Positions 10,634 to 21,151 of a stretch of DNA of 64,000 nucleotides are shown piece by piece. The position numbers and the translations under genes are program-made. The DNA is taken from positions 282,037-346,036 of the forward strand of contig CAWIEF010000006.1 in NCBI GenBank assembly GCA_963835135.1, read 5' to 3'. Numbering within the stretch: position 1 is the first letter of the stretch; every line of letters starts with the position of its first letter. The DNA comes from JAVVHH01 sp963835135. GTDB taxonomy: Bacteria; Pseudomonadota; Alphaproteobacteria; Acetobacterales; Acetobacteraceae. The notes beneath the pieces are model-generated. The model was not told the origin of the DNA, ran no database searches, and saw nothing but the letters and a program-made list of their open reading frames with translations.

Positions 10634-10858
10634 CTATTTCTTCGCGGCGGGCGGAAGGTCCTCTTCCAGGATGGTGATGTGCAGGGCGTAGGAGACCTCG
10701 CCGTCCTCGTCATCGCGGTGGATGGTGCCGAGGAACTCCTTGTCGATCGTCACCTCGACCGACGCGCCTTTGCGCTTGGGAACCGGGATCTCGATCCGGG
10801 CCGTGCCCAAGACGCGGCGAAGGTAGGTTTCTACCCGGGTGATCTCGGAGGGGGTCAT
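10634..10858 (-). CDS. DUF3126 family protein
   Basis: A 74-residue protein beginning MTPSEITRVETYLRRVLG and containing the family's IEIPVPKRKGASVEVTI and LGTIHRDDEDGEVSY segments. DUF3126 proteins are small, conserved in Alphaproteobacteria and of unknown function. The ATG overlaps the rdgB stop by four bases (ATGA), giving the order rph-rdgB-DUF3126-CoA-transferase-yaiI on the minus strand. Confidence 0.92.
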   Translation of the reverse strand: MTPSEITRVETYLRRVLGTARIEIPVPKRKGASVEVTIDKEFLGTIHRDDEDGEVSYALHITILEEDLPPAAKK

Positions 10859-11520
10859 TCTAGTCCCTTCTTGGTGATGGGGAGAGGGTCGGTCGGCAAG
10901 GCCGGCAAAACAAGAGGACCGGAGGCACCCGGCAGGCAGGCGGCGAAGAGTTGCGCCATAGCGCGGGCGCGGTGGCTTGTGGCGGTTTTCTGGGCCGGAT
11001 CCATTTCGCCATAGGTCTGGCGCAAGCCGGCGGGAATGAAAATGGGGTCGTAGCCGAAGCCGAGGGTGCCGCGGGCAGCGGGGGCGACGGTGCCGTCGAC
11101 GCGGCCGATGAACGTCGCGGTCTCGCCATCGGGCCAGGCGAGACACAGGGCGGAGACGAACCAGGCGCGCCGGTCGGCGGCGTCGCCCATCTCGGCTTGG
11201 ACGCGACCGATGGCGGGGGTGAAATCCTTCGAGGGGCCAGCCCAACGGGCGGAGAACACGCCCGGCGCGCCGCCGAGCGCGGCAACGCAGAAGCCGGAAT
11301 CGTCGGCGAGCGCCGGGCTGCCGGTGGCCGCGGCGGCGATCGCCTTGAGGCGGGCGTTGCCGGCGAAGTCGGGAGCGTCCTCGATGGGCTCGGGCAAGCC
11401 GAGATCCCCGGCCGAGACCGCCTCGACCGCGTGTGGGAGGAGCAGGTCAATCATCTCGCGAAGCTTGCCGGGGTTGTGTGTCGCGACGATGAGGCGCGCG
11501 CCAGGCTGAAGCCGGCGCAT
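10855..11520 (-). CDS. rdgB: RdgB/HAM1 non-canonical purine NTP pyrophosphatase
   Basis: Hydrolyses dITP/XTP to monophosphates, keeping deaminated purines out of DNA and RNA. The 221-residue product contains the signature VATHNPGKLREM near the N-terminus, ALADDSGFCVAALGG, GVFSARWAG, the FGYDPIFIPAG motif and the C-terminal SHRARAM nucleotide-binding motif. Start at MRRLQPGAR (11520), whose ATG overlaps the rph TGA by one base. Coupling of rph and rdgB is a common arrangement. Confidence 0.97.
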   Translation of the reverse strand: MRRLQPGARLIVATHNPGKLREMIDLLLPHAVEAVSAGDLGLPEPIEDAPDFAGNARLKAIAAAATGSPALADDSGFCVAALGGAPGVFSARWAGPSKDFTPAIGRVQAEMGDAADRRAWFVSALCLAWPDGETATFIGRVDGTVAPAARGTLGFGYDPIFIPAGLRQTYGEMDPAQKTATSHRARAMAQLFAACLPGASGPLVLPALPTDPLPITKKGLE

Positions 11521-12236
11521 CAGCTGGCCAGGGCCTCGCGTTGCAGGGTGAAGAGACGGGTGGTGCCGGTCCGGGCATGGGCCATGAGGGCGAGGAATTG
11601 CTGCTCGGAGAACGGGTCCTTCTCGGCGGTGCCCTGGATTTCGACGATGCCGCCGGCTTGCGTGAGCACGAAATTGGCGTCGGCGTCGGCAGTGCTGTCC
11701 TCGGCATAGTCGAGGTCGAGCACGGGGTGGCCCCCAACCAGGCCGCAGCTCACGGCGGCGACCTGGCCCGTGATGGGCGAGCGAGCGAGCACGTTGTTGG
11801 CGACCAGCTTGCGCACGGCGAGCTCGAGCGCGACCCAGGCGCCGGTAATACTGGCGCAGCGCGTGCCGCCATCGGCGTTCAGCACATCGCAGTCGATCGT
11901 AATGGTGCATTCGCCGAGCGCCTTACGGTCGACGACGGCGCGCAGCGCCCGGCCGATCAAGCGCTGGATTTCCTGGGTGCGGCCGGATTGCTTGCCGCGG
12001 GCGGCCTCGCGATCGCCGCGGGTGTGGGTGGCGCGGGGGAGCATGCCGTATTCGGCGGTGACCCAGCCCTCGCCCTTGCCGCGCAGGAACGGCGGGACCC
12101 GGCCTTCGACGCTCGCATTGCAGAGAACCTCGGTGCCACCCATGCGGATGAGGCAGGAGCCCTCGGCGTGATGGGCGAAGCCGAGGTTGAAGGAGACGTC
12201 GCGAAGCGCGTCTTGGGCGCGGCCGGAGGGGCGCAT
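11520..12236 (-). CDS. rph: Ribonuclease PH
   Basis: Phosphate-dependent 3'-5' exoribonuclease that trims tRNA precursors. At 238 residues it is full length with the conserved N-terminus MRPSGRAQDALRDVSF, the phosphate-site region ATHTRGDREAARGKQSGR, and the catalytic stretch LDLDYAEDSTADADANFVL. First gene of the minus-strand operon; divergent from hrcA with about 90 bases between them. Confidence 0.98.
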   Translation of the reverse strand: MRPSGRAQDALRDVSFNLGFAHHAEGSCLIRMGGTEVLCNASVEGRVPPFLRGKGEGWVTAEYGMLPRATHTRGDREAARGKQSGRTQEIQRLIGRALRAVVDRKALGECTITIDCDVLNADGGTRCASITGAWVALELAVRKLVANNVLARSPITGQVAAVSCGLVGGHPVLDLDYAEDSTADADANFVLTQAGGIVEIQGTAEKDPFSEQQFLALMAHARTGTTRLFTLQREALAS

Positions 12237-12328
12237 GTCAAGGTATCCGATGTGATGGGGGACTGTGTTACCAGCAGAGCCGTTCCTATAGACAGGAGTG
12301 GACGGGAACGGGAGAGGGAAGGTGGACC

Positions 12329-13373
12329 CTGGTTAGAAGCCCTGCTGAGCTCGATCCGCGCTCGGCCGCGGTGTTGCGCGAGATCGTGGAACAGTACGTT
12401 CAGACCGGGGAACCGGTCGGTAGCCGGACGCTCTCGCGGCGATTGCCGATGGGCGTGTCGGCGGCGACGATCCGCAACGTGATGTCGGATCTGACGGATG
12501 CCGGGCTGCTGTTCGCGCCGCATACCAGCGCAGGGCGGCTGCCGACGGAGCGCGGGCTGCGGCTGTTCGTCGATGGATTGCTGCAATTCGGCGATGTGGG
12601 CGAGGAGGAGCGGGAGACGATCTCCCGCGCGCTCGAGTTCGCGCGGGCGCAGCCTGCAGGACACGCTGGCGGAGACGAGCGCGATGCTGTCGGGGCTGGC
12701 GGGTGCGGCCGGCCTGGTGATCGCGCCGAAATCGGACGGGGCAGTGCGGCACATCGACTTCGTGCCGCTGGGGCCGGGGCGGGCCTTGGTCATCCTCGTG
12801 GGTGCCGACGGGCAGGTGGAGAACCGGGTGATCGAGACGCCGCCCGGGCTGCCGCCGGCGGCGCTGACGCAGGCGGCCAACTACCTCAATTCGCGGCTGT
12901 CGGGGCGGAGCCTGGCCGAGTTGCGGCGGACCGTCTCGGGCGAGATGGCCGAAGATCGCACGCACCTGGACGAGCTGACGACGCAGATCGTCGAGACCGG
13001 GCTGGCGACGTGGTCGAGCGAGGGGCGGGGCGGTTCGCTGATCGTCCGCGGGCAGGCCAAACTGCTCGCCGACGTCACGGCGCTGGAAAGCCTGACCTCG
13101 ATCCAATTGCTGTTCGAGCGCCTGGAGACTCAGGAGACCATGCTGCGGCTATTGGAACTGGCCGAAGAGTCCGAGGGGGTGCGCATCTTCATCGGGGCGG
13201 AGAGCGGGTTGTTCGGGGCGAGCGGCGTGTCGATGGTGGTCGCGCCCGCACGCAACGCGGCGGATCGGATCGTGGGCGCCATCGGCGTGATCGGGCCGAC
13301 GCGGATCAACTATGGACGGATCATCCCGGTGGTGGACTACACGGCGCGCGCGATCGCGCGGCTTCTCGGGTAG
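12329..13373 (+). pseudogene. hrcA: Heat-inducible transcription repressor HrcA, frameshifted
   Basis: HrcA represses heat-shock operons by binding CIRCE elements. The first frame carries the winged-helix part (EPVGSRTLSRRLPMGVSAAT, NVMSDLTDAGLL, HTSAGRLPTERGLR), and after about 12641-12648 the homology continues in the next frame (SLQDTLAETSAMLSGLAGAA to GPTRINYGRIIPVVDYTARA). One extra base explains it. No ATG precedes the conserved start SPAELDPRSAAVLREIV; a CTG at 12329 fits best, and the first GTG (12371) would cut into the conserved domain. Either a sequencing indel or a true mutation; the order next to rph-rdgB is normal for the gene. Confidence 0.88.
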
Positions 13374-13450
13374 CCATCTTAACCTAGATCACGTTGTCGG
13401 GCGGCCCGGAAAAGCAGCAAACGCGACCGTGACCGCTCCGTTATCGCCTC

Positions 13451-13822
13451 ATGGAACCTTTGATCACCCGGTGTTTGTTGTTGGTCGAAGACGATCCGCT
13501 GGTGCGGGAGACGGTCGCGGCCATGCTCGAGGACGAGGGATACGAGGTCGTCGAGGCTTGCGATGCGGCGGCGGCGCTGGCTTTGGTCAGGGACGGGCTG
13601 GACGTCCCGCTCATTGTCACCGACGTGGATTTGGGGGCGGGACCGAACGGGGCCGAGCTCGCCGACATGCTACGCAGGCTCCGCCCGGAGTTGCGAATCA
13701 TATTCATTACCGGGCGGATGTCCTCCTTGGCGAACCGCATTCCGGACTCTCACGAAGCGATCCTGCCCAAGCCGTTTGCCGGCGAGGCGCTCTCGCGGCT
13801 GGTTCGGCGCATGACGAGGTGA
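13451..13822 (+). CDS. Stand-alone response regulator receiver domain
   Basis: A 123-residue CheY-like protein with no output domain. The acidic pair is in LLLVEDDPLVRE, the phosphoacceptor Asp in LIVTDVDLGAGPNG, the Thr in IIFITGRMSS and the Lys in AILPKPFAGEAL. The TDVDLG.GP-NG pattern resembles receivers linked to hybrid kinases in alphaproteobacteria. No kinase is adjacent; the stop lies four bases from the convergent polA end. Confidence 0.85.
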   Translation: MEPLITRCLLLVEDDPLVRETVAAMLEDEGYEVVEACDAAAALALVRDGLDVPLIVTDVDLGAGPNGAELADMLRRLRPELRIIFITGRMSSLANRIPDSHEAILPKPFAGEALSRLVRRMTR

Positions 13823-13826
13823 CGGG

Positions 13827-16647
13827 TCAGTGGGCGGCTGACCAGGTGGGCCCAGTGCCGGTCTCGACGACGAGGGGGACGGAGAGGTGGGCGGACGCCT
13901 CCATGACGGATTTGGCCAATGCTGCCGTCGCCTCTGCCTCGGCCTCGCTCGCCTCGAACAGCAACTCGTCGTGCACCTGCAGCAGCAGGCGGGCAGAGAG
14001 GCCGGCCGAGCGTAGCGCGGCCGGCAGGCGCACCATCGCACGTTTGATGATGTCGGCCGCGCCGCCTTGCAGGGGCGCGTTGATGGCCTGCCGTTCGGCG
14101 TAGGCCCGCTTGGCGGGGATCTTCTCCTTGATCCCGGGCACCCAGCAGCGGCGGCCGAACGGCGTGAGCACATAGCCGTTGATGCGCGCTTCTTCCTTGG
14201 TGCGTTCCATGTAGTCGCGGATGCCCGGGTAGCGCTCGAAATAGGCGCGGATGTAGGTCGCGGCTTCGCCCTGCTCGATGCCGAGCTGGCGGGCCAGGCC
14301 AAACCCGGAGATGCCGTAGATGATGCCGAAGTTGATGGCCTTGGCTCGGTTGCGGGTCGTGCGGTCCATGCCCTCCATCGGCACGCCGAACACTTCGGAA
14401 GCGGTCCGGGCATGAATGTCCTGCCCGGTGGCGAACGCCTCCTTCAAGGGGCCGATATCGGCGACGTGGGCCATCAAGCGAAGCTCGATCTGGCTGTAGT
14501 CGGCGCTGACCAGCACATGGCCCGGCTCGGCGATGAAGGCCCGGCGGATGCGGGCGCCTTCCTCGGTGCGAATCGGGATGTTCTGCAGGTTCGGCTCGGT
14601 GGACGAGATGCGGCCGGTGGTTGTGTTCGCCTGGCCGAAGCTGGTGTGCACGCGGCCGGTGACCGGGTTGATCTCTGATTGCAGCGCCTCGGTGTAGGTC
14701 GAGCGCAGCTTGTTGAGTTGACGCCAGTCAATGACGCGGGCGGGCAGGTCGTGGCCCTGGTCGGCGAGACCCTGCAGGACGGAGACATCGGTGCCCCAGG
14801 CGCCGGTCGCCATGCGGCGGCCCCCCGGGAGCTTCTGCTCGTCGAACAGGACTTCGCCGAGCGCCTTCGGGCTGCCGAGATTGAACGGGTGCCCGGCCAT
14901 TTGATGGATCTCCGCCTCGATGACCGCCATGCGGTCGGCGAAATCGGCCGACATGCGGCGGAGGTCGTCGGCGTCGATCTTGATCCCGGCGCGCTCCATG
15001 TCGATCAGAATGGGGACAAGCTGGCGCTCGATGCGCTCGTAGAGGTGCAGCGCGCGGCCGGTGCGCAGGCGAGGGCGGAGCACGTGCCAGAGGCGCAGCG
15101 CGAGATCGGGGTCCTCGGCCGCGAACGCCGTCACCCGCTCAATCGGCGCTTCGGCGAAGGAAAGGCGGCCGCGGCCGGTGCCTGTGACGCTGTCGGGCGT
15201 TGTGGCCTTATGGCCGAGATCGCGCATCGCGGCTTCGTCCAGGCCGTGGCCATGGGCGCCGGCGCCGAGCGCGTAGGAGATCAACATGGTGTCGTCGACC
15301 GGTCCGACGCGCAGCCCGGCCCGGCCAAGCACCAGCAGCCCGGCCTTGCCGTTGTGAACCACCTTGAGGACGGCGCGATCGGTGAGGAGCGGCGCCAGCG
15401 CGGCGAGCGCCGCATCAGCCTCGATCTGCTGGAGCGCCGGCACCGCCTCCGACCCTTCCAGACTCGGCTGGGCGGCGCTGGCGGGCAGACGGTGGCGCAG
15501 CGGGATGTAGCAGGCGCGGTTAGGGCCGGTCGCCAGGCCGATGCCGAGCAGCTCGGCGCGGTTCGGGTCGCGGCCGTCGGTCTGGACGTTCAGGCCAACG
15601 AGTTCCGGCGGTGGTGGCGTCCACGATCCAGGGCGCGAGCGCCTCGAGCGTGGTGACGGTGACGTAAGGGCCGAACGGGGGCTGTTCGGGCGCAGCCTCG
15701 AACAGAGCGGGTTCGGGGGAGGGCGGGGCGGCGTCTGCGAACAGGCCGAGCCGGGTCGCGGTGCTGCGAAAGCCCATGGAGATGAGCCAGCGGGTGAGGA
15801 CCGGGTTGTCGGGCGGGCGTGCGATGAGGGTGTCGAGCGGTTGGGGAAGCGGGCACTCGCGGCAGAGCTCGACGAGCTTGCGGCTGATGCGGATCTTGTC
15901 CCGGTGCTCGTCCAATAGGTCGCGGCGCTTGCCGGGCTTCATGGCCGGGATGGCGGCGATGACGCCTTCGATATCGCCATGTTCGAGGATGAGCTGGGCC
16001 GCGTTCTTGGGGCCGACACCGGGGACGCCCGGCACGTTGTCCACGCTATCGCCCATGAGGGCCTGCACCTCGGCCACCTTGTCGGGCGTGACGCCGAACT
16101 TGGCGAAGACTTCCTCGCGTCCGATCGGCTTCTGCTTGATGGGGTCCAGCATGCCGACCCGGTCGTCGATCAACTGCATCAAGTCCTTGTCGGACGAGAT
16201 GATGGTCGTGCGGAACCCGGACTTGGTGGCGGCGGTCGCGTAGGAGGCGATGAGGTCGTCGGCTTCCCAGTTCGGCAGTTCGATGGCGGGCACGCCGAAC
16301 GCCGCCGTGGCGTCGCGCACCAGGGCGAATTGGGGCTTGAGCTCGTCGGGGGGCTCCGGCCGATGGGCCTTGTACTCACTATAGAGTTCGTTGCGAAAGG
16401 TCGTGCGGCCGGCATCGAAGATGACGGCGATGTGGGTGCCCTCGTGCTTCTCCAGCAGGCGCGCGAGCATGTTGGTGAACCCGAACACGGCGTTGACGGG
16501 CGTGCCATCGGACCGGGTCATCGGTGGCAGCGCGTGAAAGGCGCGGAAGATGAAGCCGGAGCCGTCGATGAGCACGAGATGCGGCTCGGCCGCATTGGGC
16601 TCGGCCGCCGGTCCGGGGTCCGATGCCGCGACCGCCGCATCGGGCAT
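13827..16647 (-). pseudogene. polA: DNA polymerase I, split by one frameshift
   Basis: PolA fills gaps and removes RNA primers. The 5' nuclease domain runs from HLVLIDGSGFIFRAFHALPP through GDSVDNVPGVPGVGPKNAA; the polymerase domain shows motif A SADYSQIELRLMAHV, motif B RNRAKAINFGIIYG and motif C QVHDELLFEA. The frame shifts by one extra base near 15600-15606, inside the 3'-5' exonuclease-like domain, where translation continues as LVGLNVQTDGRDP. At the place of the catalytic DTE the sequence reads NVQ, so proofreading is probably absent. With the shift corrected the protein is about 940 residues, normal length. An essential-type gene broken once suggests a sequencing indel. Start 16647 follows the zinc-finger gene by one base. 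Confidence 0.92.
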
Positions 16648-16648
16648 G

Positions 16649-16858
16649 TCAGTGTCCGTGATCGTCTCCTGCGCCAGGGGCGAGGCGGAAGATGCGGGAA
16701 CAATAGGGGCAGAAGGTTTGCTCATGCACGATGTGCAGCCACACCCGGGGATGGCCGAGCGGCCCGTCGCCGCCGTCGCAGGCGACGATGCGGTTCTGGA
16801 CGACGATCGTCTCGGTCTCGCCATTTGCGGGCGTAGGCGTGTTGGCGCCGAACGGCAT
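16649..16858 (-). CDS. Zinc-finger domain protein (zf-CHCC type)
   Basis: A 69-residue protein with the metal-binding pattern VACDGG, GHPRVWLHI and CPYCSRIF, as in the zf-CHCC family related to the complex I subunit NDUFS6. It begins MPFGANTPTPANGETETI. The stop lies one base before the polA start. Role not established beyond the predicted zinc site. Confidence 0.88.
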   Translation of the reverse strand: MPFGANTPTPANGETETIVVQNRIVACDGGDGPLGHPRVWLHIVHEQTFCPYCSRIFRLAPGAGDDHGH

Positions 16859-16926
16859 CGATTGTCCTTGGAGGCAGGGGTGCGCGGATGATAGCGCCGC
16901 CCGCGCTGCTTTCAACTGCGTGAGCG

Positions 16927-18570
16927 CTATTGGGCGATCCGTTCGACCTGGCAGAGCGCCAGCGGAGGAGCGATGGAGGACGTGACGGGGCGGCACGCGT
17001 CGGTGCGCCGCAGCCCGAAGATGGCCAGCGACTTGGCCGCGGAGTCCGTCGGCGGGCCGGGGTCGGAGATGCTCCAGAGCGGGCCGGTGGCGTCGGCGAG
17101 GGCCTGCCTGATGAGCGTCTCCAAGCCGATCCTCCGGTTTGCGGTAACCAGATTGTTGTTCAGGCCGACGAAGCGGACCGAGACGGGCTCGAACGGCGCA
17201 AGGAATGCACCCTCGTAGATTCCGAGCAGGAAGACGGTGCTGTTGGCCGGCAACTTGGGGACATCGGTGCTCACGACCCGGTCGAGGTAGGGGCGGTGCC
17301 GCTCCCAGGTCGGGAGCACGAGGCTCGCGATGAGGGCGACGGCAATGCCGAGCCCCACGGCCAGCCTCGGCCAGACCAGGCGCGGTGCGACCCGGGCCAG
17401 CGGCAGCGCGAGGGCGCCGAGAATGAGGACGCCCGATAGCATTTCGAGTGCGGCGGCATAGCGGAGGATGGAAAATGTCTTCAGCCACAGCGCGTACGCC
17501 ACGATCGCGAACGCCGTGCACCATGCCAGGCTTCCGATCCTCGCCACCGCCGCGGTCCCGCCCCGTAGCCGCACCACGACGGACGACGCGAGGAGCACGA
17601 GGGTCGCCATCATCTCGAAGACCATTCGCGGGTCCCGCACCAAGGGTTCGGACGAGCGGTTCGACGGTTTGAAGGCCCATTCGATTGGATAAGTCAGCCA
17701 TTCCCTCGCCGTCTGCGGGAGGAAGCGGTTGTCGAAGAAGTTCTCGGGCAGGTAATAGGGCGAGTGGAACACCGCATTGTAGAAGGGGAAGAGCGGGTTG
17801 CCGAAAACGCGATAGACAGCCAGCCACCAGGGGCCGCCGAGCGCGGCGAGCGACAAGGCGGCGCCCAGGCCGAACGAGAGCAGGCCACCCAGTCTGGGCA
17901 ACCGTGGTTCCAGCAGCTTCAGCGCAACGATGGCAGGGCCGAAGGCAATCAGGTAGGGCGCGGTGGTGAGTTTCAGGGCGACCGCAGCCCCCGCCAGCAG
18001 CCCGGCGCCCGCATACCGGGGCCACAGCCTCTCGCCCCCCCGGGCTGCTTCGTCAGCGCGCAACACCAGCCAGATCGCGCTGAACAGGGCGAGGTTCGGG
18101 ATAGCCTCGCTCATAGACGTGCCAGTGACCGAGAGGCCTGCCGCGCTACTTCCGCCGATCAGTGCGGCCAGGATCGCCACGGGCGTTCGTCCGTATGGCA
18201 TGAAGCCGAACGCAAGGCGCGCGACGTGGAACAATACCCATACGGCGATCGCTTGCGGGATCGCCCAGACGAAGGTGAACAGCCGCGGATGGACGTTCAA
18301 CCAGCGCAGCACGCGGTAGTAGATCGCGTCGAGCAGCGGGTGGATGTAAGTCTGGAGTTGGGCTGGGGCGATGTCGAAGCCGACAGGCTTGTTCAACAGC
18401 GCCCAGCCGCCATAGTAGTGATAGTTGCGTAGGTCGCCGCTGCCATCCGATCCAAGAAAGACAGCGGTTGTGCCGAGGGCAACGATGGCGGCGGCGAGGA
18501 CCGAACGTGACACGAGCCGATCAACCCGCACCTCGTCACGGCGCCGTCGGGAGGCTGTTTCCAGGCACAT
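16927..18570 (-). CDS. Polytopic membrane protein, GT-C glycosyltransferase-like
   Basis: A 547-residue integral membrane protein with roughly ten or more hydrophobic helices and a soluble C-terminal part. After the first helix there is an acidic loop (GSDGSGDLRNYHYYGGWALL), a position where GT-C enzymes keep their catalytic acidic residues, and a HPLLDAIYYRVLRWLN segment like those in mannosyltransferase-type proteins. I infer a lipid-linked sugar transferase or polyprenyl-phosphate-sugar user, without substrate. It stands alone, divergent from the lipoprotein hydrolase. Confidence 0.65.
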   Translation of the reverse strand: MCLETASRRRRDEVRVDRLVSRSVLAAAIVALGTTAVFLGSDGSGDLRNYHYYGGWALLNKPVGFDIAPAQLQTYIHPLLDAIYYRVLRWLNVHPRLFTFVWAIPQAIAVWVLFHVARLAFGFMPYGRTPVAILAALIGGSSAAGLSVTGTSMSEAIPNLALFSAIWLVLRADEAARGGERLWPRYAGAGLLAGAAVALKLTTAPYLIAFGPAIVALKLLEPRLPRLGGLLSFGLGAALSLAALGGPWWLAVYRVFGNPLFPFYNAVFHSPYYLPENFFDNRFLPQTAREWLTYPIEWAFKPSNRSSEPLVRDPRMVFEMMATLVLLASSVVVRLRGGTAAVARIGSLAWCTAFAIVAYALWLKTFSILRYAAALEMLSGVLILGALALPLARVAPRLVWPRLAVGLGIAVALIASLVLPTWERHRPYLDRVVSTDVPKLPANSTVFLLGIYEGAFLAPFEPVSVRFVGLNNNLVTANRRIGLETLIRQALADATGPLWSISDPGPPTDSAAKSLAIFGLRRTDACRPVTSSIAPPLALCQVERIAQ

Positions 18571-18600
18571 GCGGCATCGTTTAGCCGGGAGACCGCGGCG

Positions 18601-19620
18601 GTGCTAGCGCTGCGCCGCAGGCATTTCGGCGTGCTGATTGGCGCCTCGTTGGGCGGGTGCGCGAGCCTACCAGTCTACGACCCGGTGCTGCCGCGGCTGC
18701 CGGCCGCGTCGCTTCGGGTCGACGAGATCGCGACGATGGCGGATGGGGCGCGGTTGCCGGTGCGGGTGTGGCAACCGGCCGGCCCGCCGCGGGCGGTCTT
18801 GCTTGCACTGCACGGGTTCAACGACAGCCGCGACGCGCTCGAATTGCCGGGACCGGTGTTCGCCGGGTCGGGGATCGCGGTGTTCGCGCCCGACCAAAGG
18901 GGCTTCGGCGCGGCGCCGTTGCGGGGGCGGTGGCCCGGCGCAGGCGCGATGCAGACCGATGCCGCGACGCTGCTGCGGCAGCTGCGCGCGCGCTTTCCCG
19001 GCGTGCCGCTCTATGCGATGGGCGAGAGCATGGGCGGCGCGGTGCTGATGACGCTGGCCGCCAGTGGGTCGGCGCCGCCCGTCGATGGCTGGATCCTGCT
19101 GTCTCCGGCGGTGTGGGGACGCCGGCAGATGGGTATCGTGCTGAGTTCGGGCCTGTGGCTGGTCTCCAACACGCTGCCCGGCCTGAGCGTGACCGGGGGC
19201 GAGGTGAAGCTGCGGGTGGTTGCGAGCGACAACCGCGATGCGCTGATCCGGCTGGCGCGCAATCCGCTGACCATCCGGCGAACGCGGTTCGACACGCTGC
19301 GGGGGCTGACGGACCTGATGGACGACGCGCAGGCGGCGTCGCCGCGCCTGCCAGGCCACGTGCTGGCGTTGTATGGGGAGAAGGACACGATCGTGCCGGA
19401 GGCGGCGGCAGCGCGCGCGTGGCGGCACATGCCCGGGGGTGTTCGTCTGGGCCTTTATCCGTCCGGCTACCACCTCCTGCTTCGCGACCGCGGGCGGGAG
19501 TCGGTGATCGCCGACATCGTGAGTTGGATTGCCGATCGGCGGGCGGCGTTGCCGTCGGGGGCGGATCGGTGGGCGCGGCTGTGGCTCGAGTGGCGCGAGC
19601 GCGGGCCGGATGCCGATTGA
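18601..19620 (+). CDS. Lipoprotein alpha/beta hydrolase (monoacylglycerol lipase-like)
   Basis: A 339-residue hydrolase starting at a GTG. The N-terminus has a lipobox (IGASLGGCAS) after a short hydrophobic stretch, so it is predicted to be lipid-anchored to the periplasmic face. The core shows LLALHGFNDSRDAL (oxyanion region), FAPDQRGFGAAP, the nucleophile elbow YAMGESMGGAV, an acid in ALYGEKDTIVP and the terminal His in SGYHLLLRD. Esterase or monoglyceride lipase activity is expected; the substrate is not known. Confidence 0.85.
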   Translation: MLALRRRHFGVLIGASLGGCASLPVYDPVLPRLPAASLRVDEIATMADGARLPVRVWQPAGPPRAVLLALHGFNDSRDALELPGPVFAGSGIAVFAPDQRGFGAAPLRGRWPGAGAMQTDAATLLRQLRARFPGVPLYAMGESMGGAVLMTLAASGSAPPVDGWILLSPAVWGRRQMGIVLSSGLWLVSNTLPGLSVTGGEVKLRVVASDNRDALIRLARNPLTIRRTRFDTLRGLTDLMDDAQAASPRLPGHVLALYGEKDTIVPEAAAARAWRHMPGGVRLGLYPSGYHLLLRDRGRESVIADIVSWIADRRAALPSGADRWARLWLEWRERGPDAD

Positions 19621-19660
19621 AGCTTGGCGTGATGGCGGGGCCGGGCTATGAGGAGGGCGT

Positions 19661-19737
<77 letters not shown>

Positions 19738-19739
19738 TC

Positions 19740-21151
19740 TCAGCTCGTCGAACATACCGGTCGGTGGACGGTCTCAAGCGGGTGGCGGGCGACGCAGATC
19801 GCCGAGATGATGGCGGCCAGCGGCAGCAGCCAGATGAGGCGGCCTTGGTAGCGGGCGAAAACCCCGCCGAACGAGCCGCACGCCACGGCGTTGGCCAGCA
19901 GCACCACCAGGATCGTCCCAGTCAGCGTGGCCGGCCGGGTCATTCCGCGGGCGAGCAGGCGCGGGAGAGTTCCCAGTGCAACCAGCAGGCTGATGGCGGT
20001 GACAACCGCTTGAAGAGCGTTGATCCCGTCCAGCGCATGATCGTCCAGCGCGCCTTTCGCCTGCCATGTCGTGGCGAAGGCGGCCGCCCCGGGCGTGTCG
20101 CTGGCCAGGAAAGTCGCCCACTGCGCGGCAGTGACTTGTGTTTCCGCCTCGAACGTCACCATCTGCCGCAGCGCATTGGTCAGCGCGTGCCAGGCGACCT
20201 GGGCAGGAAACATGGCGATCGTGCCCCGGACGACCTGGCTCTGCTCGGCTTTGATGCTGTAACCGTCGGCGCTTGGCACTGTGGACATCATGCCCCACAT
20301 GAAGCCGTCCTCGGTGAGCGGGAAACGGTTCAAATAGCGGCATAGCGTGTAGCCTGAGTCTGGGCAGGTAGCGCGGAGGTAGTCGACCCCAGGTCCATCG
20401 GCGAGCACGCGGGCAAGAAGGTGGGGCGGGCCGTTCGGCTCCAGTGTCAGCCGCTGGAAGACCGCAACGGAGAACCCGAGCACTGCGACGACGGCCAGGG
20501 CCACGGTGCGGCCGCTCGGACCGGCCGCGCCCAGCGCCGGCCGGACACCGCAAGCAGGATGGCCAGGCCGACAATGGCGGCGCCAACCGGAAATGCCGTC
20601 AAATGCAGGCAGGCCGACCCGGTCGCCAAAAGCGACAAATAGATCACCTCCGCGCGCCGTAACGTCTCGCTGCAGAACGCCAACAAGAACAGCGCGAGGG
20701 TCATGACCGCCAGATAGATGTCCGGCAGCAGATGCGAGACGTGGAACGACACGGGCGTGAGTAAGACCAGCGCCGCCGTCAGCAGTAGAAATCCGGCCGG
20801 CCGCAGTGCCGCGCCCACAGCGCGGATTGTCATATGAATGATGTGACTAAGCACCAAGGCTTGCATGAACAGGGCGAGGCTAAAACCTGCGATCCAACCG
20901 AACGGCACGACGTCGTGACAGATCCAGATGAGGACTCCGTAGAAGGGCGGCCGGACGCCGTAGGGGGCATGCCGGTGCATGAGCCGGTCCGCGTCGATGA
21001 GGTAGGAGCCAGTATCGTTGTAGTAGATCGGGCCGACGTTGATGATGGCGACGGTGCAGAGCATCAGGGCGGCCAGCGTGAGCGTCACGAGCCAGTGCAC
21101 CGTCAAGCGGGACTCTCGACCCGGGTGTCGAAATGCCGCTAGGGGAGACAT
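19740..21151 (-). pseudogene. Polytopic membrane protein, frameshifted
   Basis: Two overlapping frames make one membrane protein of about 470 residues. The N-terminal frame (from MSPLAAFRHPG, 21151) has about six helices and the motif INVGPIYYNDTGSYLIDADR with RPPFYGVLIW, similar in style to GT-C-like sugar transferases. The frame shifts near 20505-20515 and continues as ALAVVAVLGFSVAVFQRLTL to the end. One missing base would repair it. The stop is two bases from the tRNA-Arg end. No family recognised with certainty. Confidence 0.6.

Noticed and set aside
12237..12328. CIRCE element near hrcA
   Set aside because: No TTAGCACTC-N9-GAGTGCTAA-like dyad is visible in the rph-hrcA gap.
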